A stretch of 64,000 nt of DNA, from NCBI GenBank assembly GCA_017462015.1, contig JAFTRX010000071.1, positions 1 to 64,000 on the forward strand. Reading direction: 5' to 3'. Position 1 is the first letter of the stretch, and every line of letters starts with the position of its first letter. The notes beneath the pieces are model-generated. The model was not told the DNA's origin, made no database searches, and was given only the letters and a program-made list of their open reading frames with translations. The translations under genes and the position numbers were made by a program. Below, piece by piece: positions 17,210 through 26,505 of the stretch. The stretch comes from Lentisphaeria bacterium (GTDB lineage Bacteria; Verrucomicrobiota; Lentisphaeria; Victivallales; Victivallaceae).

Positions 17210-18661
17210 TTACTGTTCTTCAAATTTGCCAATGTTTTCCCGTCCCCGCATAATCGCCCAGGTGAAGAGCAGCACTGACACGAAACCTGCAATCATGTAC
17301 GCATCGAACAAGTCAAGTCCGAAGCCGAGCGGTCCGCCGTGCGCGGGGGATATCCACAAAATATAACTGGTCACCACAAAGGTGATAAACATTCCGGGAA
17401 GCGCGGTGACGATGACCGGTTTTTCTCTGGAGGCAAGGTAAACTGTCCCGCAGAGGAAGGTAAAGACTGCCATCACCTGATTGCTCCAGGCAAAATAGTT
17501 CCACAACATCTGGAAGCTCTTGCTGTCAACGTTGCTCCAGATCAGCAAGCCGGTAACGATAACGATCAGCGGAAACACTATCAGCAACCGTTTTATGATC
17601 GGTTTCTGGTCAACGTTGAACATCTCTGCCAGACTGAGCCGCAGACTGCGCATTGCCGTGTCACCGCTGGTAACGGCAAGCACGATTACGCTGACTACGA
17701 CAACGAGTGACAAGCCGCTTCCGAGAAATTCACCGGTGATGCGGTGGAGGACTGATGTGGCATTTTTGCCCATGAATTCCGGCGCATAATTGTAGACCGC
17801 GAGTGCGCCCGCCGCCCAGACCATAGCGATAAATCCTTCCAGTACCATCATGCCGAAAAAGACCCCGCGGGCCTGATGTTCGCTGGACATCGTCCGGGCA
17901 ACGATCGGCGCCTGAGTGGCATGGAACCCGGACAATATTCCGCACGCGATTGTGACAAAGAGCATCGGAATGATGGGAGCTGTGAACTTTCCGGCGGCGA
18001 ATCCTGCGCTTTCGCTGAGAATCTCAGGCGCACTGATGCCGCGCCAGAGCAGACTGCCAAAGAGTGCCAGTGTCCCCAAAAGCAGCAATCCGCCGAAAAT
18101 CGGATATATTCTGCCGATAATCTTGTCGACCGGGAAGAGAGTCGCCGCAACGTAATAGATGAAAATGGCAATAACTCCCACCCAAAGTGAGTGTTTGAAT
18201 TGCATCAATCCGGCGAGCAGCTGTGCCGGCGTGGTGATGAATACTGCCACAACCAGAAGCAGCGCGATGCAGAGGAAAATGGAAAAAAACACATAAACTT
18301 TTTTTCCGGCTGTGAGCTTTACTAATCCGGTCAGGTTTGCACCCTTGTTGCGCAAAGACATCATCCCGGCAGTGAAATCGTGTACTGCTCCGGCAAGAAT
18401 ACAGCCGATCGGAATGAGCAGGAATACAATGTCACCGAATTTTATACCGATAATAACACCGATCACTGGACCCACTCCCGCGATATTCAGCAACTGGATC
18501 AGCTTGTTTTTCCAATCCGGCAACACCAGATAATCCAGATCGTCGCGATACTTTTTCGCCGGGACTTCGCGGTCATCCGGGGCAAAAATCTTTTCAATGA
18601 TTTTTCCGTAAATGAAGTATCCGATAAGCAAAATCAACAATCCGATAATAAACAGTTTCAT
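17210..18661 (-). CDS. cstA: Carbon starvation protein CstA family transporter
   Basis: 483 residues with about 13-14 hydrophobic helices. Family phrases include the N-terminal GYFIYGKIIEKIF, the IAGVGPVIGVIIGIKFGD region, VHDFTAGMMSLRNKG and GFHATQAPIVARTM. CstA/BtsT-type proteins import peptides or pyruvate. It is shorter than E. coli CstA (about 700) and resembles the compact anaerobe-type version. First gene of the leftward operon with its own promoter at 18699-18727. Confidence 0.9.
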   Translation of the reverse strand: MKLFIIGLLILLIGYFIYGKIIEKIFAPDDREVPAKKYRDDLDYLVLPDWKNKLIQLLNIAGVGPVIGVIIGIKFGDIVFLLIPIGCILAGAVHDFTAGMMSLRNKGANLTGLVKLTAGKKVYVFFSIFLCIALLLVVAVFITTPAQLLAGLMQFKHSLWVGVIAIFIYYVAATLFPVDKIIGRIYPIFGGLLLLGTLALFGSLLWRGISAPEILSESAGFAAGKFTAPIIPMLFVTIACGILSGFHATQAPIVARTMSSEHQARGVFFGMMVLEGFIAMVWAAGALAVYNYAPEFMGKNATSVLHRITGEFLGSGLSLVVVVSVIVLAVTSGDTAMRSLRLSLAEMFNVDQKPIIKRLLIVFPLIVIVTGLLIWSNVDSKSFQMLWNYFAWSNQVMAVFTFLCGTVYLASREKPVIVTALPGMFITFVVTSYILWISPAHGGPLGFGLDLFDAYMIAGFVSVLLFTWAIMRGRENIGKFEEQ

Positions 18662-18698
18662 TTTTTTCTTCTCCCCTTATGGTTAACTGTTTTTACAT

Positions 18699-18727
18699 AA
18701 TATATCATTGAAAGCTGTGTCCTGCAA
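18699..18727 (-). promoter_or_regulatory. Sigma70-type promoter of the cstA-lptF operon
   Basis: On the minus strand, TTGCAG (18722-18727), a 17-base spacer and TATATT (18699-18704) lie 38 bases ahead of the cstA ATG. The site also overlaps the region just past the recX stop at 18737. Confidence 0.65.
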
Positions 18728-18736
18728 GATGTTTTG

Positions 18737-19216
18737 TCAACAATCTTCCGATTCCGGCAGATTATTCAACAGCTCAAAGATCAGCCCCGGCGAAAATCCT
18801 CTTCCGGCAAGGAAACGGAACGCTTTCTCCCGTTTTTTTCTGGGATCGCTCTCCCGCGACAACAAGCGCCACTTGTAATCCAGTGCCCGCATTGCCGCTT
18901 CCCGCTCCTGCTGAGCGCTGTCCTCTTCAGGAAGCACTCCATTTTCGCCAAGTTCCGCACCCAATCCCCGGCGCTGCAATTTTTGCCGGATGACCCGGCT
19001 GCCGGAGTTCCGGGCGCGGAGCAAACTGGTGTAATCCTCTGCCAGCATGGTATCGTCGATAAAGTGCCGCCGGCAACATTCGCTTACGGCATTTTCAACT
19101 TCCTCTTCCGGAAATCCGGCACGGAACAACTTTTCGGTCAGCTCCTTTCGGGACAGCGCACGGCGGCTGAGCAATTTCATCGCCTTTTCCAGCGCAGATA
19201 ACGGTACTGCCGGCAT
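18737..19216 (-). CDS. recX: RecX-like regulatory protein
   Basis: 159 residues, typical for RecX (about 150-160). RecX binds and modulates RecA filaments. Seen: the SRRALSRKELTEKLFRAGF helix-pair motif, a second repeat with DDTMLAEDYTSL and RVIRQKLQRRGL, and a third near the C-terminus (REKAFRFLAGRGFSPGLIFELL). The gene follows apgM by 7 bases at the end of the ftsH operon. recA is not nearby, whereas recX commonly follows recA. Confidence 0.8.
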   Translation of the reverse strand: MPAVPLSALEKAMKLLSRRALSRKELTEKLFRAGFPEEEVENAVSECCRRHFIDDTMLAEDYTSLLRARNSGSRVIRQKLQRRGLGAELGENGVLPEEDSAQQEREAAMRALDYKWRLLSRESDPRKKREKAFRFLAGRGFSPGLIFELLNNLPESEDC

Positions 19217-19223
19217 CGGAGTA

Positions 19224-20441
19224 TCAAAGTCCCAGCAGTTTGCGGATCAGCTCTTCTTTGCGCAGTAAACCGAGTTTGCCGCCGGGGGCAAGCTGTTCAC
19301 TGAAAGATTTGACGTCATCCGCTTCAAAATCAGGTCCGCAAATCGCCAACGGTACCGGTGTGGTGGTGTGCTGGCGCAATTTTATCGGAACCGGATGATC
19401 CGGCAGGACGGCAAAGTTGACATTTTTGTCCCGTAACGCATTGAGTACCGGAACAACGATCTTTGCATCAAAGTCGGTGATCGCCTGCAACTTTTTGTCC
19501 AAATCGCCAAGGTGTGAACACTCATCAATGGCTTCGACATGGATGTAGACCAGATCGTGTTCTTCTATCGCTTTCAGCGCGGCATCGACTTTTCCCTGAT
19601 AGTTGGTGTCGAGGAATCCGGTAGCTCCGGGAACATCGATCACCTCCATTTTGCTGCACTTGCCCAGTCCTTTTATCACGTCGACCGCGCTGATGACTGC
19701 GCCGGAACGTCCCTGATAACGTTCCGAAAAACTTTGAAGCGCCGGTGCATGTCCCGGACTCCAGGGCCAGATCCGGTTTGCCGGAGCCTGACGGTCTTTG
19801 TTCAACGGATGTTCTGCCAGAAACGCCGCAGTACGCTCTTCGAGGTCGCGGAGAAATTCCACGGTGTACCGGGCTTCAACTGAATCGTCGGCAGGTGACA
19901 AACGCAGTTCCGCCAGCGGCAGATCCTGCGATGAATCCGGCTTGAAATAATTGACTTTATCGGAGAACATTTTTCCGTGGAGAACCAGCAGATTCCGGTA
20001 ACTTACTCCGCTGTGGAAAGTCAGCTGCGGGGAGTCGAATTCCTCTTTCAATGCCGCAATAAGCTTTGCCGCATCGTCATTTTCAATGTGACCGGCAGAG
20101 AAGTCACGAAGTACATCATCGTCTGAAACGTAGACCAGATTGCATCTCCATGCCACATCATCGGGACCGAGTTCAATTCCCTGACTGACCGCTTCGATCG
20201 GACCGCGTCCGGGGTAGTTGTGTTCCGGCTGGAAGCCGAGGACGGACATGTTTGCCACATCCGATGAGGTCGGCAGATTCGGGGGCAGGGTGAGGAATGA
20301 ACCGTTTACACCACGGGAGGCGATTTCATCCATTCCCGGAGTATGAGCATATTCCAGCGGAGTTTTTCCGCCGAGCGATTCCTGCGGATCATCGGCCATG
20401 CCGTCTGCAAGAAAAATCACAGCTTTTTTCTTCATATTCAT
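19224..20441 (-). CDS. apgM: 2,3-bisphosphoglycerate-independent phosphoglycerate mutase (ApgM type)
   Basis: 405 residues, the usual size for the archaeal-type cofactor-independent mutase. It converts 3-phosphoglycerate to 2-phosphoglycerate in glycolysis. Seen: the N-terminal metal-binding DGMADD, the nucleophile region LPTSSDVANMSVLGF, YPGRGPIE, and a C-terminal LPDHPVPI with metal ligands. The ATG overlaps the DUF167 stop by 4 bases; a second ATG two codons later is equally possible. The gene sits in the ftsH-DUF167-apgM-recX operon. Confidence 0.92.
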   Translation of the reverse strand: MNMKKKAVIFLADGMADDPQESLGGKTPLEYAHTPGMDEIASRGVNGSFLTLPPNLPTSSDVANMSVLGFQPEHNYPGRGPIEAVSQGIELGPDDVAWRCNLVYVSDDDVLRDFSAGHIENDDAAKLIAALKEEFDSPQLTFHSGVSYRNLLVLHGKMFSDKVNYFKPDSSQDLPLAELRLSPADDSVEARYTVEFLRDLEERTAAFLAEHPLNKDRQAPANRIWPWSPGHAPALQSFSERYQGRSGAVISAVDVIKGLGKCSKMEVIDVPGATGFLDTNYQGKVDAALKAIEEHDLVYIHVEAIDECSHLGDLDKKLQAITDFDAKIVVPVLNALRDKNVNFAVLPDHPVPIKLRQHTTTPVPLAICGPDFEADDVKSFSEQLAPGGKLGLLRKEELIRKLLGL

Positions 20442-20740
20442 AATGTACTTTTATTTAAAATGGTTAAAATGGTGTTTTTGTCAATATTCTTTACTTCCAG
20501 CACCTTGTCCCGGGAACATTCTCCGGAGGTGATGGCGAGGTCACTGCGTGAAAGACCAAAGAGTTTTGCCATGAATTTCAGCAGCGCCGCATTGGCTTTG
20601 CCGTCGACCGGCGGTGTTTGAAGGTCTATTTTTACAGATTCTCCAAATACTCCGTTGACGGCATTGCGCTTGGCGCCGGGGTGAACATGGAGTTTTATCC
20701 TGACGGCCCCGGGCCTTTCCATAGCGCATAACTCAAACAT
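20438..20740 (-). CDS. DUF167 (YggU-like) protein
   Basis: 100 residues. The DUF167 core is clear: IKLHVHPGAKRNAV, then IDLQTPPVDGKAN, ALLKFMAKLFGL and TSGECSRDKVLEV. Family function is unknown. The ATG at 20740 overlaps the end of ftsH by 8 bases, and an alternative lies six codons later; I prefer the first because it gives a standard overlap. Translational coupling to both ftsH and apgM. Confidence 0.85.
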   Translation of the reverse strand: MFELCAMERPGAVRIKLHVHPGAKRNAVNGVFGESVKIDLQTPPVDGKANAALLKFMAKLFGLSRSDLAITSGECSRDKVLEVKNIDKNTILTILNKSTL

Positions 20741-22748
20741 CGCCGCAAGTTCCGTTGTTGTCGGGGATGACGTACGGAGTCGGAGTTTCGGCGGCATCGC
20801 CGGAATCTTCCTGCGCTGCGGAATCGGTCGTTGCGGTTTCAACATCGGTTCCGGAAGCAGTTTCTTCCCGGTTCAAACCCAGCAGCTCGTTGATTTCGGC
20901 GATGGAGAGGGTCTCTTTTTCCAACAGCGTTTCCGCCAGTGTTTTCAACTGGTCGATGTGTTCGCTGAGAATGGCGCGTGCTTCGTTGGTCGCATTGTTG
21001 ATCAGAGTGCGAACTTCAAGGTCGATCTCCCGCTCAGTTTCGTTGGAGATGCCTTCCGGGGGCGGACCGTCGATGCGCAAATGAGGATGATTGGTGAAAT
21101 CACCGAGTTTGACGTTGCCGAGTTTTTCACTCATACCGAACATGCAGACCATCCGGCGGGCAACGGCAGTCATGTGCTGGATATCCGCAGATGCTCCGGT
21201 TGAAATATCCTGGAAGATCAGCTCTTCTGCCACGCGTCCGCCGATGCTCATTGCCATATCGGCGAGCAGTTCTTTGCGGGTACGCAAGTAGGTGTCCTCT
21301 TTGGGCATCATGAAGGTTGCGCCCAGCGCCGCCTGACCCCGGGGGATGATGGTGACTTTATGCACCGGAACGCAGAACTCATTGTGCAGAGCAACGAGGG
21401 TGTGACCGGCTTCATGGTAAGCCGTGACCCGGCGTTCCCGGTCGCTGATTTTGCGGCTGCGGCGTTCCGTACCGTAGCTGACTTTATCACGAGCCTCTTC
21501 CAGATCGCTCTGGGAAACTTCTTCGTGGCCGCGGCGGGCGGCAAGAAGTGCCGCTTCGTTGCACAAATTCGCCAGTTCCGCGCCGCTGAATCCCGGCGTG
21601 GTGCGGGCGATGACATCGAGGTCGATGTTTTCGGCGGTCTTGATTTTTTTGACATGCACATCCAGGATCTGACGGCGACCGCGGATGTCGGGAAGATCCA
21701 TCACCACCTGACGGTCAAAACGACCGGGACGCAACAATGCCGGGTCAAGCACATCCGGACGGTTGGTCGCGGCAAGAACGATGACACCGTTACTGCTTTC
21801 CAGACCGTCCATCTCCACCAGCATGGCGTTCAACGTCTGTTCGCGTTCATCATGTCCGCCGCCCCATCCGGAAAAGCGTGATCTGCCGACGGCATCGATT
21901 TCGTCGATAAAGATAAGACAGGGGACGTTTTTGCGCGCCTGCTCAAACATGTCGCGGACACGGCTGGCGCCGACACCGACAAACATTTCCACGAAGTCGG
22001 AACCGCTGATGGAAAAGAACGGGACACCGGCTTCACAGGCGACCGCTTTGGCCATAAGAGTTTTACCGGTACCCGGATCGCCGACCAGCAGACATCCTTT
22101 GGGGATCTTGCCGCCGACCAGCTGAAAGCGCAACGGGTCACGCAGATATTCAACTATTTCCTCGATCTCTTCTTTGGCTTCTTCTGCTCCGGCAACATCG
22201 TCAAAGTGAACGTTGAGTTCATTTGGCGGAATCATCCGCGCCTTGCTTTTGCCGAAATCCATCGCTCCGCGCCCGTTCATGCGCATCTGGCGCATGGAGA
22301 TGAAGTAGATGACCGCAATAATCAGTATTACCGGGAGCAAACTTGCCAGCAGGAAGTTCCAGAATCCGGAGTTGTCTGTTTTTATTTCCATATCGCAACC
22401 ATTGGCGATTTTAGTTGAGAGCTGGTCGTTCATCAGCACCCGGGTGGTGTAGGTTTCCGGCTGTACTTGATTGCCGTTCACCTTCAATTCGCCTTCAATA
22501 AGGAATATTCCGTCTCCTTCGGCGGTAAGTTTGGCGCTGGCAAGTTTGTCACTGAGCAAAAGTTTTTCAAATGCGGATTGATGAAGCTCGCGGTTGCTGC
22601 TGTCTTTGTGGTCCTTGAAAAAGAGCAGTCCAGCCAGAACAGCGAAAATCACTATCCAGATGATAACATAGGTGTTGCTGCGCGGAGGTTCTTTGCGCTT
22701 GCCCGGTTGGGGCGGCATTTCCTGTTTGTTGTTTTTTTCCTGTTTCAT
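20733..22748 (-). CDS. ftsH: ATP-dependent zinc metalloprotease FtsH
   Basis: 671 residues. FtsH degrades misfolded and regulatory membrane and cytosolic proteins as a hexamer. Two membrane helices at about 26-44 and 131-150 flank a periplasmic domain. The AAA domain has Walker A GDPGTGKT (223-230), Walker B LIFIDEID (278-285) and the second region of homology around 325-345. The zinc motif HEAGH is at 445-449. The C-terminal tail after about 625 is acidic and proline/threonine rich. It leads a four-gene operon. Confidence 0.97.
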   Translation of the reverse strand: MKQEKNNKQEMPPQPGKRKEPPRSNTYVIIWIVIFAVLAGLLFFKDHKDSSNRELHQSAFEKLLLSDKLASAKLTAEGDGIFLIEGELKVNGNQVQPETYTTRVLMNDQLSTKIANGCDMEIKTDNSGFWNFLLASLLPVILIIAVIYFISMRQMRMNGRGAMDFGKSKARMIPPNELNVHFDDVAGAEEAKEEIEEIVEYLRDPLRFQLVGGKIPKGCLLVGDPGTGKTLMAKAVACEAGVPFFSISGSDFVEMFVGVGASRVRDMFEQARKNVPCLIFIDEIDAVGRSRFSGWGGGHDEREQTLNAMLVEMDGLESSNGVIVLAATNRPDVLDPALLRPGRFDRQVVMDLPDIRGRRQILDVHVKKIKTAENIDLDVIARTTPGFSGAELANLCNEAALLAARRGHEEVSQSDLEEARDKVSYGTERRSRKISDRERRVTAYHEAGHTLVALHNEFCVPVHKVTIIPRGQAALGATFMMPKEDTYLRTRKELLADMAMSIGGRVAEELIFQDISTGASADIQHMTAVARRMVCMFGMSEKLGNVKLGDFTNHPHLRIDGPPPEGISNETEREIDLEVRTLINNATNEARAILSEHIDQLKTLAETLLEKETLSIAEINELLGLNREETASGTDVETATTDSAAQEDSGDAAETPTPYVIPDNNGTCGDV

Positions 22749-22861
22749 AATATTGTTTCGGATAAGCGTAATTTTTGATTTTGCAAACTTTTTTCAGACG
22801 GACAATTCCTCCGTTGCCGGTATTCCGGGGGGGAGGAGATTTTGTACCGTACTGCTGTTGA

Positions 22862-23413
22862 TCAGTGGGTGGCAAGGGTGATAAATACGATGATTGCCAG
22901 TCCCAGAAGAACAGCTCCGCCGAGGATGAAAGTCAGCAGAATACCCTTCTGGATACGGGCTTTATTCTGCGCTTCCTTGATCGTGCGGGGGTTGAAGTTT
23001 GTCAAAGTCTGGGGGGCAGAGGTCTTCTCTTCCAGCGAACTGATGTCGATGGTGTGGGTCAGATTGGAAAAATCTCCGGTGGCACTGCTGTCGCCGGAAT
23101 CTCCGTCAAAGAGGACTTCCACGTTACCGAAGGTGATCAAATCTGAGTTTTTGAGAACATGTTCGGTGACCGGGGTGTTATTGACCCGGGTACCGTTGGT
23201 ACTGTCGTTGTCGCGGAGGATGAACGTCACGTCGCCGTTTTCATTCTCGGAGCGGATGATATCTGCATGATGACCGCTGACGCTGCCGTCTTTAAGAACG
23301 ATATCCATACCGTCTTTGCGACCGACAGAGATCGTCTCTTTATCCAAGTTGAAAGTTTGTCCGCGGAGCTTTTCAAAAAGAACGGTCAATTTCGGAGTCT
23401 TTGCCATAATCAA
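22862..23413 (-). CDS. FHA-domain protein with C-terminal membrane anchor
   Basis: 183 residues. FHA domain at about 8-105 with G31-R32, S46 and H49, and N73-G74 in place, so phosphothreonine binding is expected. A linker of about 45 residues leads to a single membrane helix at 158-180, making it a tail-anchored cytoplasmic FHA protein. It has its own promoter at 23459-23487. The lack of a kinase or phosphatase nearby leaves its partner unknown. It differs from the FHA protein at 4336, which has the anchor in its middle. Confidence 0.85.
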   Translation of the reverse strand: MIMAKTPKLTVLFEKLRGQTFNLDKETISVGRKDGMDIVLKDGSVSGHHADIIRSENENGDVTFILRDNDSTNGTRVNNTPVTEHVLKNSDLITFGNVEVLFDGDSGDSSATGDFSNLTHTIDISSLEEKTSAPQTLTNFNPRTIKEAQNKARIQKGILLTFILGGAVLLGLAIIVFITLATH

Positions 23414-23458
23414 ACCTGTATAGTTATATTTTTATTGAACTTATATTTACATCCGAAG

Positions 23459-23487
23459 AATATAACACAACATCGCTTCTTTTGCAA
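23459..23487 (-). promoter_or_regulatory. Sigma70-type promoter of the tail-anchored FHA gene
   Basis: On the minus strand, TTGCAA (23482-23487), a 17-base spacer and TATATT (23459-23464) lie 46 bases ahead of the ATG at 23413. The -35 sits 30 bases from the left end of the repeat element at 23518. Confidence 0.68.
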
Positions 23488-23517
23488 GGTTTGCAATAGG
23501 AAAAATTCAGCTTTTTA

Positions 23518-23841
23518 TCACAGATATCCCATAAAACCAGAAAAAGTTTGTTTTTTTTAATTTTTTCAGCGGCAGAAAATTGGATCTTGAAAAAGTGATT
23601 TTGTCAGATTTTGTTTTGCATAAGCAAAACGCGCGTGCGCTATGCGCCGCGCCACCAGTGACACTGCGTTCAAGATGGTCTGTCGCGACCGGCGGATGGA
23701 TCGTGGAGCAAGGTTGCGGGTAAATCAAGGCGACAACGAAGGAGTGGACTACTGTCCATGACTGAGTGGGCGTCCGCCGATTTGCCCGCAAGATTGCCCG
23801 CGAGGCGCCGCCGCAGGTTGTTTCTTATGGGACAGCTGTGA
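23518..23841 (+). repeat. Intergenic repeat element, copy A, with imperfect terminal inverted repeats
   Basis: The 538-base gap between the FHA gene and uppS is largely filled by this element. Its ends are inverted copies: TCACAGATATCCCATAAAA (23518-23536) and TCTTATGGGACAGCTGTGA (23823-23841), 16 of 19 matching when inverted. Inside, 23652-23719 is clearly homologous to 31974-32043 (about 45 of 51 over the best part). 23791-23821 is homologous to the inverse complement of 60392-60422 (26 of 31). A small non-autonomous element or processed intergenic repeat is likely. It carries no protein gene that I accept. The uppS promoter begins 40 bases beyond its right end. Confidence 0.6.
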
Positions 23842-23880
23842 GTTGTTGTGCAAAAAAACGTGCCGAAGGCAAGATTGTTC

Positions 23881-23909
23881 TTGACAAAAACGGATTTCTG
23901 TGGTACTTT
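23881..23909 (+). promoter_or_regulatory. Sigma70-type promoter of uppS-dxs
   Basis: A perfect TTGACA (23881-23886), a 17-base spacer and TACTTT (23904-23909) lie 42 bases ahead of the uppS ATG. The surrounding sequence, including a shared CACGATGTT/CAACGATGTT block after the -10, resembles the promoter at 32114-32142. Confidence 0.72.
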
Positions 23910-23951
23910 ACAACGATGTTATCTTTACGAATTGCAGGAAAGGGATTTTTT

Positions 23952-24647
23952 ATGCCGGTAGAACATTTGGCAATTATCATGGATGGAAACGGTCGTTGGG
24001 CAACTGAACGCGGTCTCAGCCGCAGTGACGGTCATCGCGCCGGAGCAAAGCAGATCGCCCGGGTGGTGGAAGCTGCCCGGGAGTTCGGGGTCAAGTACAT
24101 GACCGTTTACGCATTCAGCACCGAGAACTGGAAGCGTCCGCAGGATGAAGTCCGGGTGCTGATGGAGCTTATCGGAGAGTTTTCCACCAGGATGCTTCCG
24201 GATATGATGAAGAACAACGTCCGTTTGCGTACCATCGGCAGAACTTCCGATTTGCCGCTTCTTGCCCGTACAGCTTTGCTCAAAGCGATTGACATGACGG
24301 CGAAAAATGATGGTTTTACTTTGACGATTGCCCTGAGTTACGGCGGCCGCGCCGAGATGATAGATGCGATGAACAAGATGCTTTCAGAGCGCAAGAGTGA
24401 TGCTCCTTTGACGGAAGATGAGTTCCGCAACTACCTTTATGCTCCGGATCTTCCGGACCCGGATCTGCTGATCCGTACCGGCGGAGAAATGCGTATCAGC
24501 AACTTCCTGCTCTGGCAGCTTTCCTACTCCGAATTGTATGTGACTCCGGTTTTCTGGCCGGATTTTGACCGGGAGGATTTGAAAGCCGCGCTGGAAAGTT
24601 TCTCATCCCGAGACCGCCGTTTCGGTGGATTGTCGGATAAAAAGTGA
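23952..24647 (+). CDS. uppS: Undecaprenyl diphosphate synthase (cis-prenyltransferase)
   Basis: 231 residues from the ATG at 23952. It extends farnesyl diphosphate with isopentenyl units to the C55 carrier for peptidoglycan and surface polysaccharide. Seen: the catalytic MDGNGRWA motif at 10-17, YAFSTENWKRP, and the C-terminal RTGGEMRISNFLLWQ. A GGAAAGGG site precedes this start; upstream in-frame ATGs fall in the repeat element and are not credible. dxs overlaps its end, linking the start and the end of the isoprenoid route in one operon. Confidence 0.95.
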   Translation: MPVEHLAIIMDGNGRWATERGLSRSDGHRAGAKQIARVVEAAREFGVKYMTVYAFSTENWKRPQDEVRVLMELIGEFSTRMLPDMMKNNVRLRTIGRTSDLPLLARTALLKAIDMTAKNDGFTLTIALSYGGRAEMIDAMNKMLSERKSDAPLTEDEFRNYLYAPDLPDPDLLIRTGGEMRISNFLLWQLSYSELYVTPVFWPDFDREDLKAALESFSSRDRRFGGLSDKK

Positions 24648-26505
24648 TTTTTCCGTGATTGAAAAAATCCATACTCCTGCGGACTTGAATCAGCTTGAAA
24701 CTCCGGAGCTTTCTGCCCTTGCTGATGAGTTGCGCCGGATCATAATCCGCCGGGTCGCGGAAAATGGCGGGCATCTTGCATCCAACTGCGGCTCTGTTGA
24801 GTTGACCGTAGCCTTGCACCGGGTTTTCAACGCCCCCGGTGACCGGGTGTTTTTTGATGTCGGCCACCAGTCTTATGCTCATAAACTCCTCACCGGAAGA
24901 GCGGAGTCGTTTGAAAAACTCCGCCGCTATGACGGTATTTCCGGTTTTCCGCACCCGGAGGAGTCCGGCTTTGACCCGGCTCCCGCCGGACATGCCGGAA
25001 GCGCTTTGCCGGTAGCCTCCGGCTTTGCCGCCGCTGAACCGGATGCCGACGGGCGTTTGATCGTGGTCATCGGTGACGGCAGTATCGGTTGCGGTGTGAA
25101 TTTTGAAGCGCTCAACCATCTCTCCCATAATCCGGGGAAGCGACGTATAGTTCTGATTATAAACGATAATCAAATGTCGATATCCCGCAACGTCGGCGGT
25201 TTGTCGACCTATTTGAACCGGGTGATTTCCGGAACGTTTTACAACCGGGTCCGCTATGGGGTAAAGCGGGGACTTCGCCGTTTGCCGAAGGTCTTCAGTT
25301 TGCTCCGTTCTCTGGTTATTTCCGCCAAAGGAGCGTTGCTTCCGCGCGGTAATTTTTTTGAACTTCTGGGACTGCGTTATCTGGGGCCGGTTGACGGGCA
25401 TGATCTGCCGAATCTGGTTCGGGTGCTGGAGCGTATCAAAGCGTTTGATGCGCCGGTGGTTCTCCACGTTGTAACTCAAAAGGGGTACGGCTGCTCTTAT
25501 GCCGAAGATGATCCCACCCGCTATCACGGTATTGCCGGATGCGATGCCGAAACCGGAAAACTTCCTGCCGGGAGCAGGGGATTTTCCCGGGCGCTGGGGG
25601 ATGCATTGCTGAAACTTGCTGAAGATGATCCGCGTGTGGTCGCTGTTACTCCGGCGATGATCGAAGGCACTGGACTGTCTGAATTTTCCCGGAGTTATCC
25701 GGAACGGTGTTTTGATGTGGGGATCGCCGAAGAGCATGCGTTGAGTTTCTGTTGCGGACTTGCCGCTGCCGGAAAGATACCGGTGTGTACTTTTTATGAC
25801 ACTTTTTTACAGCGTGCGCTTGATCAGATCTACCATGACGGTGTGTTGGCAAAAGTGCCGTTGATCCTGGCAGTTGACCGTGCCGGTGTGGTGGAGGATG
25901 GACCTACGCACCACGGTATCTATAACTGCGGTTTTTTGCGCAGTTTACCGGGAATAACCATCTGCGCCCCGGCGCGCTGTAAAGATGTGGAACGCTTTTT
26001 GAAGATGGCAATAAAAGAAAATCATCCGGTCGTTATCCGTTATCCCAGGGGGAGTTCGCCTGATGTTGAACTGCCGGAGCTGGATATTCCGGTCGTTCCC
26101 GGCAAGGCGGCGGTGATCCGGAAGAGCCCGGCAGATCGTGCCGTCATTTGGAGTATCGGCAGAGAATTGTTTACTGCGCTTGCATGTGCCGACATCCTTG
26201 CCGGAGCCGGTATCGCGGTGACGGTGGTCGATGCCCGTTTCCTCAAGCCGTTTGATCGTGCGCTGGCGTTGGAATTGGCGATGCTGCCGCATTTTACCAT
26301 TGAAGATCATTGTGTGGTCGGCGGACTGTTTTCCGCATTGAATGAAGCTCTTTCCGGCGTGCCGCACGGTGTGGTGCGCGGTTTCGGTTGGAGCGACGAA
26401 GAGCTGACCGGTCACGGCGAGATCCCCAAACTGCGCGCCCATGCCGGAATGACACCGGAGCAGATCGCCGGAGTTATTTCCGGAGCGCTTGGAGAAACGC
26501 TTTGA
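24625..26505 (+). CDS. dxs: 1-deoxy-D-xylulose-5-phosphate synthase
   Basis: 626 residues, close to the family norm of about 620. It condenses pyruvate and glyceraldehyde-3-phosphate on thiamine diphosphate, first step of the MEP pathway. Seen: VGHQSYAHKLLTG, GDGS (Mg-ThDP motif), NDNQMSIS, GIAEEHA containing the catalytic glutamate, and DGPTHHG. Some motifs differ from the common form: GHAGSAL where GHSSTS is usual, and GIAEEHA for GIAEQHA. The ATG at 24625 overlaps uppS by 23 bases; a GTG at 24655 just after the uppS stop is also possible. Its end overlaps the convergent GHL10 gene by 32 bases. Confidence 0.88.
   Translation: MDCRIKSDFSVIEKIHTPADLNQLETPELSALADELRRIIIRRVAENGGHLASNCGSVELTVALHRVFNAPGDRVFFDVGHQSYAHKLLTGRAESFEKLRRYDGISGFPHPEESGFDPAPAGHAGSALPVASGFAAAEPDADGRLIVVIGDGSIGCGVNFEALNHLSHNPGKRRIVLIINDNQMSISRNVGGLSTYLNRVISGTFYNRVRYGVKRGLRRLPKVFSLLRSLVISAKGALLPRGNFFELLGLRYLGPVDGHDLPNLVRVLERIKAFDAPVVLHVVTQKGYGCSYAEDDPTRYHGIAGCDAETGKLPAGSRGFSRALGDALLKLAEDDPRVVAVTPAMIEGTGLSEFSRSYPERCFDVGIAEEHALSFCCGLAAAGKIPVCTFYDTFLQRALDQIYHDGVLAKVPLILAVDRAGVVEDGPTHHGIYNCGFLRSLPGITICAPARCKDVERFLKMAIKENHPVVIRYPRGSSPDVELPELDIPVVPGKAAVIRKSPADRAVIWSIGRELFTALACADILAGAGIAVTVVDARFLKPFDRALALELAMLPHFTIEDHCVVGGLFSALNEALSGVPHGVVRGFGWSDEELTGHGEIPKLRAHAGMTPEQIAGVISGALGETL

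Noticed and set aside
23507-23791. 94-codon frame on the minus strand in the intergenic repeat
   Set aside because: Shares a peptide with a frame at 31857-32120, but the similarity follows the DNA repeat, with frame-breaking differences and no ribosome-binding site.
24496-25737. 413-codon frame on the minus strand over uppS and dxs
   Set aside because: Antisense to two genes with clear catalytic motifs; no family resemblance.
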